Source: Erythroxylum novogranatense
Taxonomy: Eukaryota > Streptophyta > Magnoliopsida > Malpighiales > Erythroxylaceae
Length of the DNA: 64,000 bases
Reading direction: 5' to 3'
Assembly: GCA_029891385.1 (NCBI GenBank)
Contig: CM057228.1
Location: 19,430,309-19,494,308 of the forward strand
The position numbers and the translations under genes are program-made. The notes beneath the pieces are model-generated. The model was given only the letters and a program-made list of their open reading frames with translations. It made no database searches and was not told the origin of the DNA. Positions 47,500-59,460 of the stretch are shown here, in pieces. Position 1 is the first letter of the stretch. Each line of letters opens with the position of its first letter.

Positions 47500-48760
47500 A
47501 TTTTTTATTGACTTATCTAAATATCTCTATATAGTTTAGGATATACTAAGTACTATCAATTGTACTACTCTAACTAAAATAGGTCATATGTAGTATCGAA
47601 CATTATAATTTTCATATAATATGCTTTTCTAATCTTAAGTGTAATGATTATTTATATAACCATCATAATAAGGATATTCACAAACACATAAATTATGATT
47701 ATTCGAGATCTTTATTATGGGGCTAATTTAGTGAACCTATTCTCTAATAAGGATCTAATGTTTGTTTAAACATCTCTATGCTTTAATTTTTAGATTAATT
47801 ACTTTTTAACAAGAAAGAATCATAACATATGGTAATTCTACTATCATATCAATATATATTTGTGGGACTATAACTAGGAATAATTTGGAACAATACATAA
47901 TTACAATTTAAATATCTTAATTATGTTCTCATCATAATTTTAATTACACAATAATTATTCAATGAATTTTGTCTTTAATATTTAGTATTAAATATAATTA
48001 ATATACTTAAAATTAGTTTCTACTTTATTTAAATATAACCATATTCGTTCTTGTAAATTATTAATTAAGTTATAATTAATATTTCAGAAACTTTTAAATT
48101 TCAATTCACTTTAGTTAGAGAATTTTAAATTATTACTAATCAATGATGAAGACCATTCTCCTAATTAATTTATGGTATCAAATCTTTTATTAACTTATTT
48201 AACTATCTCGTATAATTTACACTATATTCAAGTGCTATTGATTATGCTATTTTAAACAAAATAGATCATATATAGCATCAAAATATAGTAATTTTATATG
48301 AGATATTTTGATAATCTTAAGTTTTTATACAAATATCATATTGATGAATCTCTGAAAGTATTTTTCCATTTGGTATCTTCATTATCGAACCGATTTTTAA
48401 CTTATTTTTAAATGAGTACTCACATATTTGTTTAAATATTTTCATAATTTAATATATGAAATCAATTAATTTCTTCATAAGAAAGAAACATAATGTGTAC
48501 TAGTTTTATTATTCCATCAATATCTCGCCTTGATGGAACTATAACTATGAATAGTTTAGAAATAGTACTTAATTGTATTTAAGTCTCTTAATTATGATCT
48601 CATCACAATTTTAATACATAGTAATTATTTTATGAATTTTGTCTTTAATATTAAGTATTAAATATAATTAACAAAATATACAAAGATAAATAATGTATTT
48701 ATTAAATAAATTAATAATGCCAAATATAAAATCAATCAAATGATTGGTTGCAAAGGCATA
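47500..48760 (-). mobile_element. Copia LTR relics, two direct copies (minus strand)
   Basis: 47505-48040 and 48185-48675 are imperfect direct copies. Shared blocks include AAGAAAGAATCATAACATA / AAGAAAGAAACATAATGTG and TGAATTTTGTCTTTAATATT. A third copy lies in opposite orientation at about 57640-58140. The minus-strand pol scrap at 48770-49270 ends exactly where these LTRs begin, so they are LTRs of one copia family. Confidence 0.6.
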
Positions 48761-48769
48761 AATTAGTAA

Positions 48770-49270
48770 CATCTCTCTTGCACTAAAGTCAATCTCCTTT
48801 TCATTTAATATCATATTAATCCTTATATAGATCATGTCTCTTTTAAGACAATTACTTAGCGATAGGATGTCGAAGATTCTCTTCAGTAAGCACTTGCTTT
48901 AATATAATTTCTTTTTGCTCTAATATCTCTTTAATCAAGTCAAACTTCTTAAATATATATTTGGACTATAAATAAGACCTTAGTTCCTTTACCTATGCGA
49001 CGACACTATTATTGTCATAATATAATCCTATTAGCTCAAATGGAATTATAGTGTCAATAAGTTATAACTTCTTTTAAGCCCTTAAGGGTTTTATATTTAT
49101 AAGTTAACTTTTAATGTTAATATCTATTTATGAAATAATCATTAAAGGCAAAATTTATTAATGATGTCACAGGTGATGTACGACAAGAATAATGACTTAT
49201 TCATATAGTAAGAAGAACCTTAAAGAGTCCATTATTAATCTTCGTACAAATGTGCTTCTTCTATAAATGG
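48770..49270 (-). pseudogene. Copia RNase H remnant (minus strand)
   Basis: On the minus strand: LYYDNNSVVA (the YCDN motif), then SKYIFKKFDLIKEILEQKEI, ENLRHPIAK and a short tail before the LTR. It is interrupted on its upstream side by the gypsy LTR that begins at 49276. Confidence 0.65.
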
Positions 49271-51383
49271 ATATTTGTTGGACCCCAAACTTTTATTAGA
49301 AGTTAGAACTATTACATGTGAAATGTGGGAAGTTAAGAGCTGGAAAATGTAGTTTGAAACATGTTCGTTGAGTATGCTTTGATATTTTAGCCATAACTTT
49401 TTCTCTAGTTATCCAAATGAAATGATTATTGATTTAGATTAAACTAGAGAAATAGGGCTACAACTTATATGATGAAACGAGTTCTAATTTGGTTTCGAAG
49501 AATTTCAATTTTTGTATGGAAGTTGAGCATAGAATATTGTTTCAGTATAAGAGTAGTTTGGAAATGTTTGGGATATAACTTTTAGATTTCCAAACCAGAT
49601 TGAATGATTTTAATGTCATTAGAAAATTAAGACAATGAGGAACATTTTTCTAGAAGGAAGTGTTATCAAATTCCTTCAATTACCTGATTAGAAAATGTCT
49701 GGACTTTTGGAAGGAGTTAGGCATGATTTGAATAATTTTGAGGTATTGATAGATTAATTATGTTATTTTGTGAATTTAATTAGCATGTTAATATGAGCAG
49801 GACTTTATGACATGGGTTAATTGCATTAAGGTAGTAAGATGATATCAAGGGCAAAGTTGGCAAGTCACTTAAGTTTAAAAGACACAAGGCTTTAAGTGAA
49901 GGGAAAAGTAGACATTTTGGATCCATTAAGGGTATAAAAGAAAGAAAGAAGGCTTTGCTTGCATTTAAGGAGGAAGAAAATGAAAATTAGAAGAGAGAAG
50001 AGGGAGAGAGAGTCATGGAAAGAAGAAGAAGAAGAAGCAAGAAGATTTGTTCAAAGTAAGCTTTATTTCTCTTCTTACTTTGTTAGAGAAGGAGTTAGAA
50101 AAAGAAAAAGGTTTTTGTGTTGGGGATGAATGGAGAAAGAAGATGGTTTAAGGGGAACCCGTTTGATTTTAGGGTTTCTAAGCTAGGTTTTGGGTTTTCT
50201 AGCTTAGATAGATTATGAGTAGGTTATGTTTGAGTTTGATTTGAGTTGATTTCATTTGTTGTGATTTTGAAGTTTTAGGTTTTTTTTTTATTGAATTGGA
50301 ATTGAATCGAAAATTGATTTGAGTTAGGAAATAAGGAGAAACCTTATCTAAGAGCAAGAGGAAGGGAACAATTGAGTTTGGATTCTCAAGCAAAATAAAG
50401 TGGGTTTCATGTTTATAATTAAATAATGAGCCATTAAAGTTTTTCCAAATCAAGAGATTAAAATGATTTCAAGTATTTCGTAAATGTGCATATATTGCTT
50501 TTAAATGATTTAAAGAATTTGCTTATATGAGTGTATATGTTTAATTGATTGGGTTTGAATTGTTATGAATGTGGAAAAATGCATTGTGATGTATGATCAT
50601 GTTATGCCATTAAATTGTATCATGTCATTTTGATTTGAATGGAAAGAAGAAAAAGCATAAGAATATGAAAATATATGGAAATGCATTGAGCATAAATTTG
50701 ATTGTGTTTGGGCGAGAGTGGAACCATTCTATTCGTCATGTGCACGTTGATAAGAGCTTTCTCCCGGCTGCCTGCTTGTAGCATATGAGCTCCGAAAATG
50801 AACTCATTCTGTTCATGATGCAAACTTCGGTTTCTCCATTATGTTTCTATGGAACCCTCGAGCCATTTATTGTGCGCATTTGTGAATTGTCAAATGGATG
50901 CATACATGATTTGAATTATTGTGAATTGGTTGAGAACTATGTTTTTTCTTGAATTTAAGAAAAGTCTTTTATGACAAATGAGTAATTTCAATGGTTGTGC
51001 TTGTTATCGATTATAAACTGTTATCCACGAGCTTCCAAGCTCACTCCCTTTTCGTCCCATCTTTAGGTGAAAATAATGAGATCGAGAAATCAAGAGTCAA
51101 AGCATCATTTCGATTTTGCATAATTTTGTATTTGAAGTTAGATTTTGTAAAAGCAAGACTTTAGATGCATTTCGAAAACTATTGAGTTTTGCATCTTTTG
51201 TATTTTAAGATTTTGATGTTGATGATGCATTGTGGCATGAGATTCCATTAAAGCTTTGTAAACACTTATCTTATGATGCTAATGAAATACGAATTATGTA
51301 TGGATGATATGAGTTGAGATGGATTTAGATATATTTGGAGAAGTTTTCCACTTGAGTGGATGAACTTTGAACATGAATTATTG

Positions 51384-51384
<1 letters not shown>

Positions 51385-51436
<52 letters not shown>

Positions 51437-51437
51437 T
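51385..51437. repeat. (TA)n microsatellite
   Basis: Uninterrupted TA run of roughly 50 bases within the gypsy LTR. Confidence 0.95.
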
Positions 51438-52663
51438 TGAGATGTTGTGGAAAAGAAATATAGGAATCATGAATGATGAGAGGTAGTTGAATATGAAGAG
51501 TCAAATGAATTGAGGTTGAGAGTTTGATAAATTCCAATTGGTAGTGGAAATTGATATGAATGATATTGCAATAGAGGAAGTGAAGTTGGGAAAATTTTCA
51601 AGTTTTCCATGAGGGTAAAATTGTGTACTGACTTCAGGAGAAAAACTGAACTAATTTAGGCAAAATTAGACAAAATGGTCTTCCTGGAAGTTGTAGTTTG
51701 TCCTCTTAGTTTTCCAACGGTATAAAGTATGTAAATTTTGGATATCGGAGTTGAGAGATATGAGCATTACAAGTGGTGATATTGCATAGGATGTATACCC
51801 AGGAATTGTTAGAGTAGTGCCCTGAAGGCAATCGCCTTTAGCGCATTTTGTACAAAGTTGTGTACATACTTTATGAATAAATAAAGAAAGGCATATTTCA
51901 TTAACTTGCTGTTCATTATTTATGAATGGATATTGATCTATAAGCAAATTAATGAAGACATTCTTCATGACATATATGTTCCGGCCAGAGACTTCCAAGT
52001 AATGACCCTGACAAGAGGCCATGGGTATCATCTTCTGCTATCACAGAAGTGGTGAATCCTCTATTGGCTACTCAATTACCTTCGAATACCTCAAGCTGTA
52101 CCCAATCACCACCCTATGAGCGACCTCTGTAAGGCAACAAGGAATGGAGTCAAAGCAGAATCAAGTATCCAAGATATCCTTGAGCACCTCAAGTCTAAGG
52201 ATACTTGCATCATTGCTATGATGAGATTATCACTGACATTAGAATAGGACATCCATGTGATGATCTCATAGCAGGTCATTCAATGTACTTACTACCTTTA
52301 GTAAGCATCCACATCTCAACCCTAAATATCTCATATTTACAGTTTCTGAGATCTACTGCGTGATCAAATCAAGGAGCTTGAGATGTGCTAGTCTTTCCAG
52401 ATTACCGATGTCCAGTCTCAGTAATCCTATGACTAGGGATAATTTAGATACTGACATAATTCCACATGATAGGAATCTCAGTAGTATGATCACATCACAA
52501 TTTCCTTCATGCTATGTCATATATCATGGACTTCATTAATTTGCTTATAGATCAATATCCATTCATAAATAATGAACAACAAGTTAATGAAATATGCCTT
52601 TCTTTATTTATTCATAAAGTATGTACACAACTTTGTACAAAATGCGCTAAAGGCGATTGCCTT

Positions 52664-53445
52664 AAACCTTTTTAGCATCTTGTCTATGTACGTTGATTGT
52701 GAAAGACCAAGCAACCTTTTTGATCTATCTCTATAGATTCTTATCCCAAGGATATAAGTTGCTTCACCAAGGTCTTTCATGGCAAATTGTTTGGACAACC
52801 AAATTTTCACCGATTGTAGCATCGAGACATCGTTTCCTAGCAATAATATGTCATCTACATACAGCACAAGGAATACGATTGCAGTCCCATTAACCTTCTT
52901 ATACACACATTGTTTATCCGGATTTTGTGAGAAACCAAACTCTTTGATTACCTCATCAAAACGGATATTCCAACTCCTGGATGCTTGTTTCAATCCATAG
53001 ATGGATTTTTGAAGCTTGCATACCTTTTCGCCATCATAGGAGGTGAAGCCCTCAGGTTGTGTCATATACACATCCTCAGCTAGATTTTCATTTAGGAAAG
53101 TTGTCTTTACATCCATTTGCCACATCTCATAATCATAATGAGTGACAATGGCTAGGAGTATCCTAATGGATTTAAGCATTGTTACTGGGCTGAAGGTCTC
53201 ATCATAGTCAACTCCTTATCTTTGACGAAAGCCTTTAGCCACAAGCCTTGCTTTATAGGTAATTACATTATCATCCATGTCGGTTTTCTTTTTGAAAACC
53301 CATTTGCACCCTATGGGTTTGATTCCTTCGGGTGCCTCAACCAAAGTTCATACTTGATTTTCATACATGGAATCCATTTCAGCCTTCATGGCTTGAAGCC
53401 ATTTCTCAGACTCTGATCTTCAGAACCTCTTCATATGTGGTAGGC
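52664..53445 (-). pseudogene. Copia reverse transcriptase, inverted segment
   Basis: On the minus strand: DEPTTYEEVLK near 53440, then WLQAMKAEMDSMYENQV, GCKWVFKKKTDMDDNVITYK, the MWQMDVKTTFLNENLAEDVY motif, CKLQKSIYGLKQASRSWNIR, the catalytic YVDDILLLGND and LSQSTYIDKMLKRF, where it stops against the reversed LTR. A frame change near 53410 and stops at about 53350 and 53215 disable it. The 52604-53179 part is open. Confidence 0.88.
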
Positions 53446-54100
53446 TCATCATGTATGCAATGCTATGTACGAGACCCGATGTATCATATGCTCTAAGTGT
53501 TACGAGCAGATACCAATCGGATCCTGGTGAGGGTCACTGGGTGGCTGTCAAGAATATCCTCAAGTACTTGCGAAGGACTAAGGATGTTTTCTTGATATAT
53601 GATCTCAAAGTGAGCGGGTATACAGATGCCAGTTTTCAATCTGATAAGGATGATTCCAAATTCCAATCAGGTTATGTATTCACACTGAATGGCGGGGCAG
53701 TTAGTTGGAAGAGTTCCAAACAAGAGACGACTGTCGATTCAACAATCGAGGCATAGTACATTGCCACTTCAGAAGCAGCAAAGGAAGCAGTTTGGATCAA
53801 GAAGTTCATTACTGAACTTGGTGTAGTTCCTAGCAGTGATGGGCCCATACAGTTGTATTGTGACAACAATGGGGTTATTGCGCAGGCGAAAGAACCAAGT
53901 CTCATCAACGATCCAAACACGTACTCCGCAGATATCATCTGATCAGGGAGATCATAGGACGAGGTGATGTCCAAATCGAGAGAATTCCCACCAAGCAGAA
54001 TATTGCTGATCCGTTGACAAAGTCATTATCACAAAAGAGTTTTGATTCTCATGTACTCGCCTATGGTATTAAATATCAAGGCGATTGGCTTTAGGTCAAG
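53446..54100 (+). pseudogene. Copia RNase H, forward segment
   Basis: It begins at MYAMLCTRPDVSYALSVTSR, the sequence that in intact elements lies shortly after the DKxLKRF end of the inverted RT piece. Then come WVAVKNILKYLRRTKDVFL, GYTDASFQSDKDD, WKSSKQETTVDSTIEA followed by a stop, and YCDNNGVIAQAKEPS. Frame changes follow near 53930. The frame decays toward GDWL, then the polypurine AGTGGGAGAT precedes the LTR. Confidence 0.88.
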
Positions 54101-54108
54101 TGGGAGAT

Positions 54109-55986
54109 TGTTAGAGTAGTGCCCTGAAGGCAATCGCCTTTAGCACATTTTGTACAAAGTTGTGTACATACTTTATGAATAAATAAAGAAAGACATATTT
54201 CATTAACTTGCTGTTCATTATTTATGAATGGATATTGATGTATAAGCAAATTAATGAAGTCCATGATATATGACATAGCATGAAGGAAATTGTGATGTGA
54301 TCATACTACTGAGATTCCTATCATGTGCAATTATGTCAGTATCTAAATTATCCCTAGTCATAGGATTACTGAGACTGGACATCGGTAATATGGAAAGACT
54401 AGCACATCTCAAGCTCCTTGATTTGATCAAGCAGTGGATCTCAGAAACTGTAAATATGAGATATTTAGGGTTGAGATGTGGATGCTTACTAGAGGTAGTA
54501 AGTACATTGGATGACTGCTATGAGATCAAGACATGGATGTCCTATTCTAATGTCGGTGATAATCTCATCATAGCAATGGTGCAAGTATCCTTAGACTTGA
54601 GGTGCTCGAGGATATCTTGAATCTTGATTACGTGCTTTGACTCCATTCCTTGTTGCCTTCTGAGGTCGCTCATAGGGTGGTGATTGGGTGCACTTGAGGT
54701 ATTGAAGGTAATTGAGTAGCCAATAAAGGATTCACCTTACGTGATAGTAGAAGATGATACCCGTGGCCTCTTGTCGAGGTCATTACTTGAAGTCTCGGTC
54801 GAGCATATATGTCATGAAGAATGTCTTCATTAACATATAAAGTAATGAGTCCTAGGATAAGAACGAAATCACTTGGACTAGATTTGACATAGTCAGTCTA
54901 GTTAGAGTTGACACATTGCCCATACTCATAACCAAGTGGGATATAGCATGGTGAAAGGACGAATTGCGGTAATTGTCTATGGAAAGGTTCGTGATATGGT
55001 TCATGATGAATACATGTTCATTCGTCAAACCAATTACTTTCCGTCAATTGGGGTCATGATGTGTTGCTAGATACCGCTTCATGACTTGCTTAGATTAAGT
55101 GTTAATCTAAGTGGCCAACATAACCGGAACCTAATGGGTCACACGATAAGAGTGTCTCGGAGAATTAGTAAAATAGTTTTGGACAGAGTTCCAATATATG
55201 GAGAGCAAAAGGATTAAATGGATCCCGATGAGATCGAGATATGTCCCGATGAGATCGCGACATCGATATTGCTGAAAAACGTTTCCGGGGGTTTTTTCCA
55301 TACCGGGACCCGGTAGGCCGGTAGGACCGACCCCAGTGTGACTGGACCACTTCAGCATTTATATATATATAATTAATTAATTAATTAATTAAGTAATTAA
55401 TTAATTAATTAAGTAATTAATTAATTAATTAATTAAGTAATTAATTAATTAATTAATTAATATATGCGACCAACGTGGATGAAGGAGAGGAAGCCTTATC
55501 ATCTTTAACTTATATATATATATAAGGCTAACGTGGAGCTCTCTCCACCATTGGCTTTTAAGTCCTTTAATTGTTAATGGAATAAAAGGCTAATGAAGAA
55601 TGAAAGATGGCTTGTATAGAGAAGAGATCGTGGGTTTTGAAAGATAGAAGAAAGGTTTGGAAACTAAAAGGCTTTTCCTCTCTTCACCAACGATCTTCAT
55701 CTCCTCCTCCAAGCAAGTTCTTCTCCATCGGTTTCCAAGCTCTCCAAGAACAAGGTAAGATCTAGCAGTCTTCAACTTGTTCTAGCTATTCCCGGGTCAA
55801 AGGGTTTGTCCCGGTTAAGTTCTCTGGTCTCTGCGTGGATACCGTTGGAGACGGTCTCCTTTGGCCGTTATGGTTTGAGTTTGTTGTATAGACACATGGA
55901 TCCTGGCTTTCGGGAAGGTCCCGGAACAAAAAATTTTTGTTTTCCGCACCGTGGGCATGTGATGCTCACACCAGAATTTTCCTACA
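54109..55986 (+). mobile_element. 3' LTR of the copia element, 1.88 kb
   Basis: Runs from TGTTAGAGTAGTGCCC to TTTTCCTACA. Contains GCTAGATACCGCTTCATGAC and AACCTAATGGGTCACAC (about 55065-55145), blocks shared with the LTR-like stretches near 58440-58590 and 61265-61350, a tandem (AATTAATT)nAAGT run (55368-55462), and a TATATATATATA segment near 55510 that may include its TATA box. Confidence 0.85.
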
Positions 55987-56190
55987 GGAATAGCTATGGT
56001 AAATGGTGAGAATTAATGGCTTTGATGAATTAAATGAGTAGGGATTGGTGGATTGAATGGATCGAAGTTGGTGTTTGTATAGATATGAAGTGGTTTTACA
56101 CTAGAAGGGTTGAATTTGGGGAGATTATGAGTGATTATGGTGTTAGAAAGGATGTTGGAAGCATTGGAGAAGCATTGGAGGAACTGGGGA

Positions 56191-56320
56191 ACCCCAATGT
56201 CCATTAAACAGACATGGATGTCTGTTACGAACATTCTCGGGTGGAAAAGGACCCCCTGCCTCACCAATGTCTATTAAACGGACATCCATGTCCGTTCAAT
56301 GGACCGTCTCGGGTGAAAAT
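56191..56320 (+). repeat. Tandem duplication carrying paired palindromes in the gypsy LTR
   Basis: Two units start at CCAATGTCCATTAAAC (56194) and CCAATGTCTATTAAAC (56264), period 70. Each holds an 18-base inverted repeat: ACAGACATGGATGTCTGT (56208-56225) and ACGGACATCCATGTCCGT (56278-56295). Both are perfect although they differ. Confidence 0.8.
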
Positions 56321-57023
56321 AGCTTTCAAGTCAATCTATGTCCGTTTCACAGGATAGCTATAGTAAATCAGGATTTTAGACATTTTAAAGGTAGAATTGC
56401 GCTTTGAGGTCTCATAAAAGTTGTAGATCTCGAAATCCTCTTTCCAACCGTTCAAGAACGAACTCAATCCGACATCTATAACAAAATTTATGGCATTTGC
56501 ACCAAGACAGGTACAAAATGATTAAGGACATAAACATGTTGGATTCTTTTGACCATAACTTCTTCAACCGACCTCCAAATGAAGTGATTCTTGAAGCGAT
56601 AGATTCCTAACACATTTTTCTACCTCCTCAAAAAAATTGATAGCCTTTGGTAAAAAAAAGTATTGATTTAAAGAAAGTGAAGGATCGTTTGGAAGAGCAT
56701 GACTTAGTTATGTTACTGAACATACTTTGGTATTTTGATGATATCTTGATCTGCAGAGCTTCAAATGAGATGGTTTTTGTTTCCAAATAAAATAGAGACT
56801 TAGAGCTACAATCATTTTGAGGAAGTCAAACTGTGATTTTGGTGATTGACTAGTGTAGGCACACCACCCTTGTGAGATGACGACCAAAGAGAATTCTTTA
56901 GTATAACCCTATAGGGTTATAAGCTCAAGGTTTATGACTCCGGATATTGGGCTCTGGAAGCGAAGTCCAACATTTATGGTATCAGAGAACAATTGAGTTC
57001 CGGAAACGGTGCCCAACAATATT

Positions 57024-59130
57024 AACGTTAATGCTTAATTTATAAAATCTGGAACAATATGTGCTTATATAAATTTTTATGAAAATTTTAAGGGTTAATT
57101 TATATATTTTTCCGAAATTATGTAGATAACATATATATCAGTCATATCTCACATAACTGTTAGATCAATTATGAAACGATTAATTGTTAAAACAAATTAT
57201 ATATGTTATACTTGATGATATCTCTAATTATATATGATCATAAGTTTATCAATCCAAATGATGTAAATTTAATTAACTCATACTCATTAATTTAAAAATA
57301 TATATTCTAGTTATTGGGATTTTGAGTTTGTTTAAGAAGCCTTACAATAAACAAAATTCTAATTTTATATTTAAATAATGAAAGACAACAATTGTTTTCT
57401 TTTTTCTTGATATTTAATTAAGTGATTTTAATTTCTAAATTTTTAGCTCAATTTAAAATTAATATAATCTTGTTATACTAAATAAATTTGTTATAAGCTA
57501 TTTTGAGAGATAATTTTTGGAACCTTGCTTGACTTAAATTATTCATTTGGTGTTAATTTAATTTAATAATGTCGATTTATGCTCTACAACCAATTAGTTG
57601 AATATAGTTTAGTGATAAAATAATTTAAAGGCATTTTTAATCTTATACATATTCAAATGTATATGACAAAATCTATGAGATAAATATACATTGCAAATAA
57701 AATTATGATGAGACATAATTATAAGATTCATATTGTATTTATGTATTATATCTAAATTATTCATAATCATTGTTCCATTAAAATGAACATTAATAAACTT
57801 AAAGGACTAGCAAACATTATGTTTCTTCCCTATGGAAAAAGTATTCGATATCATAAACTAAAATATGGAATACTTAAATATATAAAGATGCTTGCTAGAA
57901 AACAAATTCATTGAACTAACTCTATATGAGAATTCAATTTGGACCATTACTTATATGTTAATAAAATTTTCATTGTGATGATTTTATAAGTAATCATTTG
58001 ACTTAAGATCATCAAAGTATCTTATATAGGCATTTCTATATTTTGCCACTACTTATGACCTATTCTATTTAAGAGTAGCTTAGTCGATAGTCATTGAATA
58101 TATCATGAATTATATAGAGATAATTAAGTGATCAATATATGATTTATCGCCTTAGAGTAAGTAGGAAAAATGTTATGTTGTTTTCAATTTACATTAATTC
58201 AAAAATCCTAACCCAAAGTCAAAAGACACTTTGAAAATAATTTTAAATGTCATTAATTGTATCAATTACTAATGATGAACTAATATGATTGTACTCAAAT
58301 AGAGTAAACATTAATTTCATGCTCTATATTCAGTCAAAATATTATATGATGAAAAGATTAAATTCTTTTAAAAAAGTCATGTATGTAAATGTTAGTCAAA
58401 ATCATTTAGATATTCTTAACTATTTGGGTAGTCATGATGCATTGCTAAACGCCAATCTTGATCTATAGATATAAATTATTCAATCATAAAATTGAAGATA
58501 AATTAAAGAAGTTTACATTATCTAATCCTAAATATGATTTAAGGTTATAATTCATTTATATTACTAATGTATATGAGAACCTAATGAGTCATACAAAATA
58601 ATAAGTTGAAGAGAAAAAATGTTTTCAATCAAGTTAGACTTGATTGTAAAGTTTAAAAATTTATTATTAAATATAAGATATTTAGATAATAATGATCAAT
58701 ATGAGATATTGAATTTTATTTGCGCCAATTGATATTTAATGAGAATTAGTTGTGATTCTAATTAAATTTAATTAAATTACTCAAAGACTTATTATAAATA
58801 GGCTTAGGCTCCAAATGAGCTAGAACTTCTTGCTTAACCCTCTCTATAATTATTATAAAGTTCTCTCAACACATTTTATAGATATTATTAGAGGTCAAAT
58901 ACTTATGTGGTTACGATGGTTGAGATAAGTCCATTTTAGAAATAATTTGAAGGAAATAACAAGAAAATGATCAAGTTTAGGAATTATGTATAAATTATTA
59001 TTTATGTTTTATTATGTTTTATATATTGATTATAATATAGAATTTAAGTGATCTAGACTTGAGAAATCAAATGAAAAAGTTTCAAAATTATTTTGCTATA
59101 TGTGGGATTGTATCCTGCCTAATTGTTAAA
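57024..59130 (+). mobile_element. Copia LTR relic (plus strand) and flanking AT-rich sequence
   Basis: 57640-58140, reverse-complemented, matches the copia LTR copies at 47505-48675 (CATTATGTTTCTTCCCTATG; ATTATGATGAGACATAATTA). Further on, TTGCTAAACGCCAATCTTGATCTATAG-type text and GAACCTAATGAGTCATAC (about 58568) fit the 3' half of such LTRs. The end near 59130 is inferred. 57024-57600 shows nothing recognisable. Confidence 0.5.
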
Positions 59131-59460
59131 CAAATAATCTAACATTTTAATACTAAACTAAATTCTAAATTAATTTTAAATAATTTTACCATTTGAAAAC
59201 AAATTTCAATTAATTAGAAAATAATTTTTAGTATTATTAGATATTCAAAGTAATTTAATCTTAATTTTATCAAAACAATAATTTTAAATATTTAATACAT
59301 GAGCTAAGTTACCCTACCAAGTGCATGCATTGCCAAAGTTAAAACCTCGACAAGCGTCCTTGTTTCTTCTCCAATTATTGTCGCATCATCTCTTTTTTAG
59401 ATTTCTTCCTCCGTCAATTTATGCTTTTGTTCGTCATCATAGTGTTGTCTCTTAGACTTT
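59131..59460. other. Spacer
   Basis: No feature that I can support. Confidence 0.4.

Larger units (their letters stand above)
51807..55986 (+). mobile_element. Ty1/copia element with inverted interior, 4.2 kb
   Basis: TGTTAG at 51807 and CTACA at 55986 are the outer ends, with GGAAT on both sides (51802-51806 and 55987-55991). Inside, in order: the first 151 bases of the LTR (+); an LTR piece in reverse (about 51949-52663, lacking the outer 19 bases); RT in reverse (52664-about 53445); RNase H forward (about 53446-54100); a full 3' LTR (54109-55986). Gag, protease and integrase are missing. At the first junction the nine bases TTAATGAAG are shared by both partners. Confidence 0.85.
49276..57018 (+). 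mobile_element. Gypsy LTR derivative (near-solo LTR) with nested copia element
   Basis: It begins TGTTGGACCCC and ends GCCCAACA, and is flanked by ATATT on both sides (49271-49275 and 57019-57023). A first LTR end, GTCCAACA, lies at 56965-56972, followed by TTTA and the primer-binding site TGGTATCAGAG (56977-56987), then about 30 bases that end in a second, diverged LTR terminus. Without the copia insertion the length is about 3.56 kb. The LTR holds a (TA)n run (51385-51430) and the text GAGCTTCCAAGCTCACTCCC near 51030 seen in long gypsy LTRs. The Tekay/Del lineage is a guess. Confidence 0.8.

Noticed and set aside
55368..55462. CRISPR-like or functional tandem array
   Set aside because: It is an (AATTAATT)nAAGT simple repeat inside a copia LTR.
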